Below are positions 1 to 6,360 of a DNA stretch of 17,751 bases, in pieces. The stretch comes from Spirosoma fluviale. Its GTDB lineage: Bacteria; Bacteroidota; Bacteroidia; Cytophagales; Spirosomataceae. The position numbers and the translations under genes are program-made. How positions within the stretch are numbered: the first letter of the stretch is position 1; every line of letters starts with the position of its first letter. Location: the NCBI GenBank assembly GCA_945906915.1, contig CAMDSI010000026.1, positions 1-17,751 on the forward strand, in the 5' to 3' direction. The notes beneath the pieces were generated by a model. The model made no database searches. It was not told the origin of the DNA and saw only the letters and a list, made by a program, of their open reading frames with translations.

Positions 1-5
1 AATAG

Positions 6-896
6 TTATTTCTTTCTATTCAGATGACGATCATACAGCATTTGAATGATTCCATCTTTCAATCCTAAATCAGGCACTAAAATCGTTTTACATCCACCTA
101 ATTCCATCGCAGTTAAATAGATGGAAGCTGCCGGAACAATCACGTCAGCCCGGTCCGTATTTAGACGTAGTTTATTCACTCGATCTTCAAAAGAAAAAGA
201 ACCCACATAGGCTGCCATTTCAAATAACGCATCAAAACTCATCGATTTTTCCTCTGGCGCAGGCTTGGATAAATTAAGTAATTTTGCCATATTTCCTCCG
301 GTTCCAATGGCCTCAATATCGCCAGAAATCAATTCCATTTGCTGAGCAATCCAGTTCCTCATCTTCTCCCAATCCCCTTCTTTTTCTGTACCTTCTAATA
401 AACGAACGGAACCAATTTTAAATGATCTAGAGGCTAACTTCACTCGGTTGCTATAGATGTTTAATTCTGTACTTCCCCCACCCACATCAATGTGCAAATA
501 ATTCTTCTTAGGATGTAAAGACTGAACCACTACATCATTAATTAATTCTGCTTCCCGGCTACCATCAATTAATTGGATTTTCATATCCAAAATCTTATGA
601 ATACGCGTAATGATTTCAGCTGAATTAGAGGCCTCCCGCATCGCCGAAGTAGCGCAAATGGCATAATCTTTCACTTCGTGCAAGTCCATTAATAATTTAT
701 AGGCGTGCATCAACTTGAAGATTCGCACCTCTGATTCTGGCGAAATCAATCCATCACTAAATACATCATGCCCTAAACGAAGGGCGAAACGAACATATTC
801 AATTCGTTTGAAACTAATCACACCCTCATTCTCTAAAACACTGGAGATTTGAAGGCGGGCGGCATTTGAACCGATGTCAATGGCAGCAAATTTCAT
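6..896 (-). CDS. Ppx/GppA family phosphatase (exopolyphosphatase / pppGpp phosphatase)
   Basis: This 296-residue protein belongs to the ASKHA-fold Ppx/GppA family, which removes terminal phosphate from polyphosphate or from pppGpp in the cytoplasm. The N-terminal phosphate-binding motif DIGSNAARL is at residues 7-15. A REAELI segment at 114-119 carries the family's probable catalytic glutamate. The second phosphate loop DVGGGSTEL is at 137-145, GTGGN is at 198-202, and a late RADVIVPAA motif is at 249-257. The length fits the short Ppx/GppA form without the C-terminal HD-like domain of E. coli Ppx (about 510 residues). The ATG overlaps the stop codon of the upstream IscA-like gene in an ATGA arrangement, so the two are probably translated together. 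The family call is firm, but sequence alone does not show whether polyphosphate or pppGpp is the main substrate. Confidence 0.92.
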   Translation of the reverse strand: MKFAAIDIGSNAARLQISSVLENEGVISFKRIEYVRFALRLGHDVFSDGLISPESEVRIFKLMHAYKLLMDLHEVKDYAICATSAMREASNSAEIITRIHKILDMKIQLIDGSREAELINDVVVQSLHPKKNYLHIDVGGGSTELNIYSNRVKLASRSFKIGSVRLLEGTEKEGDWEKMRNWIAQQMELISGDIEAIGTGGNMAKLLNLSKPAPEEKSMSFDALFEMAAYVGSFSFEDRVNKLRLNTDRADVIVPAASIYLTAMELGGCKTILVPDLGLKDGIIQMLYDRHLNRKK

Positions 897-1174
897 GATT
901 TGGCGGGTTTATGAAGGAAAAAACCATTGCCTTGGGCTTCAAAAGTAATCTCAGTACCTAAGACAAAAAGTAATTCTCTTCGATCAATAATAACCGGTAT
1001 ATTTTCAATTAAATACTCCTCGTCATTATCAGTTTTAGCATCAAAACCTAAAACGTAGGTTCCTCCACAGGTTCCTCCACGCATTCCTACACGAAGAAAG
1101 GGCTCCGGAAACGTGATGAGTCGAAGGTTTTCTATGGCAGATTCCGTCAAATGCACTGGAGTATCGATTAACAT
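893..1174 (-). CDS. IscA/HesB-like (A-type carrier fold) protein lacking the C-terminal Cys-x-Cys
   Basis: This 93-residue protein follows the HesB/IscA fold. It opens with a helix of the form LTESAIENLR (9-18), then LRVGMRGGTCGGTYVLGFD at 27-45, which matches the family's 'VGxxGGGCxGxxYxLxFD' core, then DRRELLFVLGTEITFE (64-79). A-type carriers hold iron or a 2Fe-2S/4Fe-4S cluster with one cysteine in this core and a C-terminal CGCG. Here only the core cysteine (C36) is present, and the C-terminus reads QGNGFFLHKPAKS with no cysteine. It may therefore be a degenerate carrier or a protein that uses the fold for another purpose. It lies directly upstream of the Ppx/GppA gene with a 4-bp overlap and is divergent from porX across a 64-bp gap. 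The fold call is good; cluster-carrier function is doubtful. Confidence 0.8.
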   Translation of the reverse strand: MLIDTPVHLTESAIENLRLITFPEPFLRVGMRGGTCGGTYVLGFDAKTDNDEEYLIENIPVIIDRRELLFVLGTEITFEAQGNGFFLHKPAKS

Positions 1175-1195
1175 GTATTAACGAGGATGTCGTTG

Positions 1196-1213
1196 TAAAA
1201 TTAGCTAATTTTA
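1196..1213. promoter_or_regulatory. 18-bp perfect palindrome in the iscA-like / porX divergent intergenic region
   Basis: The sequence TAAAATTAGCTAATTTTA is its own exact reverse complement. It is centred in the 64-bp gap between the divergent start codons of the IscA-like gene (minus, ATG at 1174) and porX (plus, ATG at 1239). Each half contains TAATTTTA, one base away from the Bacteroidota -7 element TAnnTTTG, so it could be an operator, a symmetric pair of promoter elements, or both. No TTTG-like -33 element sits at the expected distance on either strand. Chance is a real possibility in A/T-rich DNA, although 18 exact bases in a gap this short is uncommon. Confidence 0.45.
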
Positions 1214-1238
1214 GGCTCGAAAGGTAAATAAAAGGACA

Positions 1239-2804
1239 ATGACGTATAAAATACTTTGGGCTGACGATGAAATCGATTTATTGAAACCCTATATTTTGTT
1301 TTTAGAGGGCAAAGGATATGAAGTATTTACGGTTAATTCCGGTGCAGATGCCTTGGATTTAGTAGAAACACAAAAATTTGATATTTTATTCTTAGATGAA
1401 AATATGCCTGGCATGTCAGGCCTAGAAGTTTTATTGCATATTAAAAAAATCCGCCCCAACCTTCCGGTGATCATGATCACAAAATCAGAAGAAGAGGAAT
1501 TAATGGAGGACGCCATCGGCTCTAAAATAGCGGATTACTTGATCAAACCATTAAATCCAAATCAATTATTACTTTCTGTCAAACGGATTTTTGACAAAAA
1601 AAGACTCGAAGAGGGTAAAACCAACGTTACCTACCAACAAGAGTTTTTAGCCTTATCAATGCAATACCAGGATCATTTGAATGCAAAAGAATGGTCAGAA
1701 ATTTACGAAAAACTCATTTATTGGGAGCTTGAGATCGACACCACCGAGAATAAATCGATGGCGGAGGTTTTGAACAACCAAAAAAATGAAGCAAATGCAC
1801 ATTTCAGTAAATTCATTGAGAAGAATTACGAAGGTTGGTTAATGAATCCGAATACAGAAACGCCTGTTCTCTCGCATTTAATGCTTCGGAAACATGTATT
1901 TCCTAAAATAAATGACAAAAGTCCCTTGTATTTTATTTTAATTGATAACCTACGCTTTGATCAATGGAAAACGTTGGACAAATACATCCAAGAATATTTT
2001 CGATTAGAGTCAGAAAGCACCTATTTTTCCATCTTACCTACCACGACTGCTTACGCGAGAAATTCCATCTTTGCTGGTATGATGCCCTCAGAAATCGCTA
2101 AAAATTATCCGGATAAATGGGTTTATGATTTAGGGGACTCAGACGATGAAGAGGGATTCAATAAACACGAAGAATTTTACTTGCAGGAGCAATTAAAGCG
2201 TTTAAAAATTAACGCCAAAAGCTCCTATCATAAGATTATCCATCAATATCAGGGAAAACAATTAGTGGACAATTTTAATAAATTAGCCACCAATGATTTA
2301 AATGTCATCGTCTATAATTTCGTCGATATGCTTTCGCATGCACGTACGGACATGGCAATGATTAAGGAATTAGCTCCGGATGAGTCAGCTTACCGCAGTT
2401 TAACTGCAAGTTGGTTTCAGCATTCCCCCTTGTTTGACTTATTAAAGAAGATCGCTGAGAAAAAGGGTCGAGTAATTATCACCACAGATCATGGAATGAT
2501 TCGAGTTCAAAATCCCATCAAAATTGTAGGGGATCGAAATACGAATACGAATTTACGTTACAAGCAAGGCAAGAATCTAAACTGGGACAATGCCAATAAA
2601 ATGATGGTTTGCAGAAAGCCAGAGAATATTTTCTTGCCTAAACCTAATGTTTCAACGACCTATGTTTTTGCCAAAGAAGACAATATGTTTGCCTATCCTA
2701 ACAATTACAACCAATACGTAAACCACTACCGAAATACCTTCCAACACGGGGGAATTTCCTTAGAGGAATGTATTATTCCAGTAATCTACTATACGGGAAA
2801 ATAA
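1239..2804 (+). CDS. porX: PorX-type response regulator with C-terminal PglZ-like domain
   Basis: This 521-residue, two-part regulator has a CheY-like receiver at about 1-120, with an acidic pocket (D9, D10, E11), phospho-acceptor D53 in FLDENMPG, switch T81 and conserved K103 (LIKPLN). A linker of about 90 residues follows. A PglZ/alkaline-phosphatase superfamily domain then occupies about 210-521, with likely metal and nucleophile positions in LIDNLRFDQW (235-243), PTTTAYARN (267-275), DMLSH (363-367), TTDHGM (415-420) and QHGG (502-505). This architecture is that of PorX, the Bacteroidota regulator that works with the PorY histidine kinase to control type IX secretion and gliding; PorX of other species has been reported to hydrolyse oligonucleotides through this domain. 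No PorY is in the window. The gene is separate from the IscA-like gene and ends directly against ftsE. Confidence 0.93.
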   Translation: MTYKILWADDEIDLLKPYILFLEGKGYEVFTVNSGADALDLVETQKFDILFLDENMPGMSGLEVLLHIKKIRPNLPVIMITKSEEEELMEDAIGSKIADYLIKPLNPNQLLLSVKRIFDKKRLEEGKTNVTYQQEFLALSMQYQDHLNAKEWSEIYEKLIYWELEIDTTENKSMAEVLNNQKNEANAHFSKFIEKNYEGWLMNPNTETPVLSHLMLRKHVFPKINDKSPLYFILIDNLRFDQWKTLDKYIQEYFRLESESTYFSILPTTTAYARNSIFAGMMPSEIAKNYPDKWVYDLGDSDDEEGFNKHEEFYLQEQLKRLKINAKSSYHKIIHQYQGKQLVDNFNKLATNDLNVIVYNFVDMLSHARTDMAMIKELAPDESAYRSLTASWFQHSPLFDLLKKIAEKKGRVIITTDHGMIRVQNPIKIVGDRNTNTNLRYKQGKNLNWDNANKMMVCRKPENIFLPKPNVSTTYVFAKEDNMFAYPNNYNQYVNHYRNTFQHGGISLEECIIPVIYYTGK

Positions 2805-3476
2805 TTAGAGAGTAGCGACAGGGAAAATTTTACCGCCGTCGCATTTGAGAATTTGTCCGGGAACTTTAGCCATCGTATTATAATCATGACTAGCCATTAT
2901 AATGGCCATTCCACTTTGATTCAATTCCTTAAATAATTGCATAATTTCTAAAGAAACCTCTGGATCTAAATGGCCCGTAGGCTCATCAGCAAGCAATAAA
3001 ACAGGATTATTTAAAATGGCGCGTGCAATACAAATGCGTTGTTGCTCTCCACCAGATAAACGATGAATGCGCTTCGAAATCGAAGAGCTCATTCCTACGC
3101 GGCGTAAAACCTCCTCTATCTTAAAACGAATCTCCTCTTTGTTAGTATGACCTGTGGCCTCTAAAACAAAAGACAAATTCTTCTCTACATCGCGATCTGT
3201 TAATAATTGAAAATCTTGAAAGACGAAACCTAATTTTCTTCTCAAAAATGGTACATCTGAACGCTTAATCGTATTCAAGGAATAACCAGCCACCGTTGCA
3301 TTCCCAGATTCAATCGCTAATTCCGCAATAATACTGCGAAAGAACGTGCTTTTCCCACTCCCCGTTTTACCAATTAAATAATAAAAATCTCCTTCATTAA
3401 TCGTTAAATTAATGTCTTCTAGCGTATTAACGCCGTCCTGTGAAATAGTTACTTGTTCAAAAGATAAAACAGACAT
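2805..3476 (-). CDS. ftsE: FtsE-like ABC transporter ATP-binding protein
   Basis: This 223-residue ATPase subunit has every ABC motif: Walker A GKTGSGKST (36-44), Q-loop Q87, signature LSGGEQQR (140-147), Walker B LLLADEP (160-166) and switch H197 in ASHD. The short, single-domain form with VFQDFQLLTDRDVEKN (85-100) is characteristic of FtsE, which pairs with the membrane protein FtsX. In many bacteria FtsEX links cell division to peptidoglycan hydrolase activation. No ftsX is adjacent, which is common in Bacteroidota where the two genes are often apart. The LolD and MacB ATPases are close relatives, so the FtsE name is by resemblance. The ATPase lies 18 bp downstream of the transaldolase gene on the same strand and is probably cotranscribed with it. 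Its stop codon abuts that of porX. Confidence 0.85.
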   Translation of the reverse strand: MSVLSFEQVTISQDGVNTLEDINLTINEGDFYYLIGKTGSGKSTFFRSIIAELAIESGNATVAGYSLNTIKRSDVPFLRRKLGFVFQDFQLLTDRDVEKNLSFVLEATGHTNKEEIRFKIEEVLRRVGMSSSISKRIHRLSGGEQQRICIARAILNNPVLLLADEPTGHLDPEVSLEIMQLFKELNQSGMAIIMASHDYNTMAKVPGQILKCDGGKIFPVATL

Positions 3477-3494
3477 AAGAATCGCCTTGGTTAT

Positions 3495-4151
3495 TTAGGA
3501 ATTTACTTTTGCGTGATCCGCTAAAAATTGAGCCAAACCCGAATCTGTCAATGGGTGCTTTAGAAGTGCTAACATGGCAGATAAAGGACCTGTCATGACA
3601 TCAGCAGCGGCTTCAGCACATTTAATAATGTGCATTGGGTGACGAACTGAGGCTGCCAAGATTTGCGTTTCAAACTCGTAGTTATCGTAGATCAACCGAA
3701 TTTGTTCGATTAATTCAATACCGTCGTAGGAGATATCATCTAAACGGCCAATAAAAGGAGAAACATAGGTTGCACCGGCTTTTGCAGCTAATAGAGCTTG
3801 GCCAGCTGAGAACACAAGCGTACAGTTTGTTTTAATTCCTCTTTCTGAAAAATATTTCAAGGCTTTAATTCCGTCCTTGATGATAGGAATCTTAACTACA
3901 ATTTTATCGTCTAATTCGGCTAATTCTTCGCCTTCACGAATCATTCCCTCATAATCAGTCGCAATTACTTCGGCAGAAACATCGCCGTCTACGATATCAC
4001 AAATCGCTTTGTAATGACGTAAAACGTTGTCTTTACCTGTAATTCCTTCTTTAGCCATTAAGGATGGGTTTGTTGTTACACCGTCCAAAACACCTAAATC
4101 TTGTGCTTCTTTGATTTGAGCTAAATTCGCTGTATCGATAAAAAATTTCAT
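3495..4151 (-). CDS. tal: Transaldolase, small TalC/FSA-type
   Basis: This 218-residue class I aldolase of the short transaldolase / fructose-6-phosphate aldolase (FSA) family has the usual length. The Schiff-base lysine is K87 in VVKIPI. Other family motifs are DTAN (6-9), GVTTNPSL (24-31), TNCTLVFS (108-115) and AASVRHPMH (166-174). Two active-site positions separate true transaldolases from FSA. FSA of E. coli has Gln59 and Tyr131, while transaldolases have Glu and Phe. Here the matching residues are E61 (SAEV) and F133 (SPFIGR), so I favour transaldolase activity: moving a dihydroxyacetone unit between sedoheptulose-7-phosphate and glyceraldehyde-3-phosphate in the pentose phosphate pathway. 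The start lies only about 20 bp after the U-run of the SRP RNA on the same strand, so readthrough from that promoter could supply transcripts. Confidence 0.92.
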   Translation of the reverse strand: MKFFIDTANLAQIKEAQDLGVLDGVTTNPSLMAKEGITGKDNVLRHYKAICDIVDGDVSAEVIATDYEGMIREGEELAELDDKIVVKIPIIKDGIKALKYFSERGIKTNCTLVFSAGQALLAAKAGATYVSPFIGRLDDISYDGIELIEQIRLIYDNYEFETQILAASVRHPMHIIKCAEAAADVMTGPLSAMLALLKHPLTDSGLAQFLADHAKVNS

Positions 4152-4170
4152 AGGTCAGATTTTTAATAAC

Positions 4171-4260
4171 AAAAAAATGGCAAATTCACCGCTACAACCG
4201 ACCTACCCTTGCTTCGATCAAGACCTGGGGGATTCAGCGGGAGCTGGTAATTTGCCATCA
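4171..4260 (-). ncRNA. ffs: Signal recognition particle RNA (small SRP, 4.5S-like)
   Basis: Read on the minus strand, this stretch folds as one long hairpin. A perfect 10-bp terminal stem joins ATGGCAAATT (minus, 4258-4249) to AATTTGCCAT (4186-4177). An inner CCGCT/AGCGG pairing is at 4240-4236 and 4193-4189. Near the tip the order is CCC, AGG, UC, UUGAUC, GA, AGCAA, GGG. The AGG ... AGCAA internal loop flanked by CCC/GGG is the SRP domain IV signature bound by Ffh. The seven-base A tract at 4171-4177 becomes a U-run directly after the terminal stem and acts as a terminator. The apical loop is six bases closed by UC/GA rather than the GGAA tetraloop of E. coli 4.5S RNA. The RNA guides cotranslational membrane targeting together with Ffh. 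Ends are approximate. Confidence 0.88.
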
Positions 4261-4292
4261 CAAAGATGACAAAAAAGGAGCTTTTTTCAAAA
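4261..4292 (-). promoter_or_regulatory. Bacteroidota-type promoter for the SRP RNA
   Basis: On the minus strand, TTTTG (4292-4288) is followed by 19 bases and then CATCTTTG (4268-4261). This fits the Bacteroidota sigma-ABfr pattern, TTTG near -33 and TAnnTTTG near -7, with one mismatch in the -7 box. Initiation would fall within a few bases of the SRP RNA terminal stem, as expected. The spacer contains AAAAAAGGAGCTTTTTT, a 7-bp inverted repeat with a 3-base loop whose purpose, if any, is unclear. Confidence 0.65.
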
Positions 4293-4332
4293 TAAATATC
4301 GTTTTTTTGGAATAGCACCTTAACTTTAAATA

Positions 4333-5034
4333 ATGAAAAAATCGATTCTATTTTTAAGCCTATGCTTTATGTGGGCGTGTTCTACTTCAGGGGAGGCTTG
4401 GTTAGAGGAAGCGAAAGCTCGCTTACAGAAAGGGGAAGCCGTTTCTGCTAAAGAAGCGCTTCAAAAAGCCATTGAAAAAAATCCGGGTCTTGCTGAGGCA
4501 TATAACTTACAAGGCGTGATTCTATTTCAAGAAAAAAATTACCCAGAGGCGGAAGCGGCTTATCGTAAGGCTATTGAATTAAAACCCTCTTTATATGCTT
4601 CTCAATTGAATTTGGGGGCTGTTTTGATGGAACAAGGAGTCTGGGATAAAGCCCTCGCTCCTACGGATAAAGCTATTGCTGCTCAGCCAGATTCGAGTGC
4701 CGGTTACTTACAAAGAGGAATTATACAGGCAGCACTTGCTAAACCTAAAGAAGCAAAAGCGGATTTTACGAAAGCCATCGGCTTAGCACCTAAAGAAATC
4801 AATGCTTACTATAACCGAGGAAACATTTTATTCCAAGAGGAAAATTATGCAGCCGCCATCGCTGATTTTGCGAAGGCAGCGGAGATTAATCCGAATTTTG
4901 GAAAAGCTTTTTATGCTTTAGGATTAAGTTATATCAAATCAAATCAAAACGATAAAGCCTGCCTAGCATTCAAGCAAGCACAAAAGCTTGTTTATCCTGG
5001 TGCGGCCGAAGCCGTTAAAAATCTATGTCAATAA
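4333..5034 (+). CDS. Tetratricopeptide-repeat lipoprotein
   Basis: This 233-residue protein begins with a lipoprotein signal peptide: a KK start, a hydrophobic stretch to residue 15, and a lipobox-like MWAC ending at C16. The mature protein would be lipid-anchored in the cell envelope. From about residue 23 to the end it is made of six consecutive 34-residue TPR units, visible from the repeating 'A...G..L...g...eA...y.kAi...P' spacing (for example AEAYNLQGVILFQEKNYPEA within repeat 2). TPR arrays bind partner proteins and have no catalysis, so no specific function can be assigned. The gene leads a tight plus-strand run with the TMEM220-like and TIM-barrel genes. No convincing promoter was found in its upstream A/T-rich DNA, which it shares divergently with the SRP RNA promoter. 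Confidence 0.88.
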   Translation: MKKSILFLSLCFMWACSTSGEAWLEEAKARLQKGEAVSAKEALQKAIEKNPGLAEAYNLQGVILFQEKNYPEAEAAYRKAIELKPSLYASQLNLGAVLMEQGVWDKALAPTDKAIAAQPDSSAGYLQRGIIQAALAKPKEAKADFTKAIGLAPKEINAYYNRGNILFQEENYAAAIADFAKAAEINPNFGKAFYALGLSYIKSNQNDKACLAFKQAQKLVYPGAAEAVKNLCQ

Positions 5035-5036
5035 CC

Positions 5037-5393
5037 ATGAGAAAGATACAATTTATTCTAGGGGCCTTTTTTAGCCTCGTATTTGCACTTTTTACCTATT
5101 GGCAATTGAATGACCCCGATCCCATTTTATGGGTTCCTGTGTATGCCACAGCTGTGTATACATCGCTGCAAGCGATGCGTGGAAAAACGAATCCGGAACT
5201 TTTAATTGTCTTATTCTGCTTATCTCTGTTTGCTGGTTTGCAATTATGGGTGGAAATGACGGCTTGGGAGGGATTTTTGACAGATGGGTTAAGCATGAAA
5301 ACGCACAATCAGGAATTAGCTAGAGAGGCGGTGGGACTTTGGATTGCATCGGCTTCGTTTGCCTTGTTTTACGGATTAGAAAAAAATAAATAA
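5037..5393 (+). CDS. TMEM220-like small integral membrane protein
   Basis: This very hydrophobic protein of 118 residues (from the ATG at 5037) has about four predicted membrane segments, near residues 4-21, 33-46, 55-72 and 100-113. After the first helix comes YWQLNDPDPILWVPVY, the hallmark 'QLNDPDP..W.P.Y' motif of the transmembrane 220 family, whose function is unknown. An ATG at 5025 in the same frame would add four residues and overlap the TPR gene by 10 bp. I prefer 5037 because it places MRK directly before the first helix and leaves a 2-bp gap after the upstream stop. The protein is translationally packed between the TPR lipoprotein and the TIM-barrel gene (1-bp gap), which suggests cotranscription but not a specific role. 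Confidence 0.82.
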   Translation: MRKIQFILGAFFSLVFALFTYWQLNDPDPILWVPVYATAVYTSLQAMRGKTNPELLIVLFCLSLFAGLQLWVEMTAWEGFLTDGLSMKTHNQELAREAVGLWIASASFALFYGLEKNK

Positions 5394-5394
5394 C

Positions 5395-6315
5395 ATGTTA
5401 GATCTTGGATTTGTCTCCGCTATTCTTCCGAATAAAAGTCTTTTTGAAGTTTTAGACTATGCCAAACAGCAAAATTTTGCTTGTGTAGAAGTGATGTGCT
5501 GGCCTGCTTCGTCAAAGGATGCGCGCAGGTATGCCGGCGTTTCGCATATTGCTGTAGATCAAATGACACACGATGATCTGCTAGATTTGAGAGCTACACT
5601 TGCTAAGCATCCAGTGAAAATTTCTGCTTTAGGCTATTACCCTAATCCCCTTGACCCGGATGAAACGCAGGCCACTTTTTACCGAGCGCACATTAAAAAA
5701 ATCATTCAAGCTGCTTCCGTTTTAGGTATTGAGCGGGTGAATACCTTCGTGGGACGCGATTACACGAAGAATGTGGCTTATAATATCGGTCGTTTCGCTG
5801 AGGTTTGGCCAGAAATTATTGCCTTAGCTGATTCATTAAAAATCAAAATAGGCATAGAGAATTGCCCGATGTTCTTTACGGATGATGAGTGGCCGGGAGG
5901 AAAGAATTTGATGACTACACCTAAGATTTGGGATGAATTATTTACGATTATTCCGTCAGCGAATTTTGGCCTAAATTACGATCCATCTCACATGGTATTC
6001 CAAATGATGGATTATACCTACCCTATCTACCATTATGCGGATCGGATTCACCACGTGCATTTAAAAGACGTAAAAGTGTATCAGGAGAAATTAAATCGCG
6101 TCGGAATTTTAGCCAATCCACTGGAATATCATTCGCCCAAAATCCCAGGTTTAGGGGATATCGACTGGGGAAAATTCATCTCTGCCTTGAATGATGTGCG
6201 GTACCGCGGTCCTATTGTCATCGAAGTAGAGGATAAGGCATACGAGGGTTCAGAGGAGGATATTGACAAAGCGATTCGAAGTGCTAGGAATCACATTCAA
6301 CAATTTTTACCATAA
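5395..6315 (+). CDS. Sugar phosphate isomerase/epimerase (xylose isomerase-like TIM barrel), cytoplasmic
   Basis: This 306-residue protein belongs to the AP endonuclease 2 / xylose isomerase-like TIM-barrel superfamily, in which a divalent metal supports isomerisation or epimerisation of sugars or related polyols. The expected metal ligands fall at strand ends: E155 (IGIEN), D196 and H199 (YDPSH), H222 (HVHLKD) and E277 (IEVED). A PGLGDIDW loop is at 251-258. There is no signal peptide, so it acts in the cytoplasm, unlike the Tat-exported relative at 8396-9283. It starts one base after the TMEM220-like stop codon and ends within the A-tract of a hairpin terminator, so it closes that transcription unit. 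The superfamily is certain; the substrate is not, and names such as inosose, hydroxypyruvate or tagatose isomerase/epimerase would be guesses. Confidence 0.88.
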   Translation: MLDLGFVSAILPNKSLFEVLDYAKQQNFACVEVMCWPASSKDARRYAGVSHIAVDQMTHDDLLDLRATLAKHPVKISALGYYPNPLDPDETQATFYRAHIKKIIQAASVLGIERVNTFVGRDYTKNVAYNIGRFAEVWPEIIALADSLKIKIGIENCPMFFTDDEWPGGKNLMTTPKIWDELFTIIPSANFGLNYDPSHMVFQMMDYTYPIYHYADRIHHVHLKDVKVYQEKLNRVGILANPLEYHSPKIPGLGDIDWGKFISALNDVRYRGPIVIEVEDKAYEGSEEDIDKAIRSARNHIQQFLP

Positions 6316-6345
6316 AAAAAGGGCTTCATTTCTGAAGCCCTTTTT
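6314..6345. terminator. Bidirectional intrinsic terminator between convergent genes
   Basis: A 7-base A tract (6314-6320) is followed by GGGCTTCA, a TTTC loop, TGAAGCCC and a T5 run. The 8-bp stem is perfect, and the flanking A and T runs let it work on both strands. It serves the TIM-barrel gene ending at 6315 (plus) and the secreted protein gene ending at 6361 (minus). Confidence 0.9.
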
Positions 6346-6360
6346 CATTAAATTCAAGTT

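Noticed and set aside
4301..4328. TTTG and TAACTTTA as a promoter for the TPR lipoprotein gene
   Set aside because: The spacing is about 11 bases, too short for the Bacteroidota -33/-7 arrangement.
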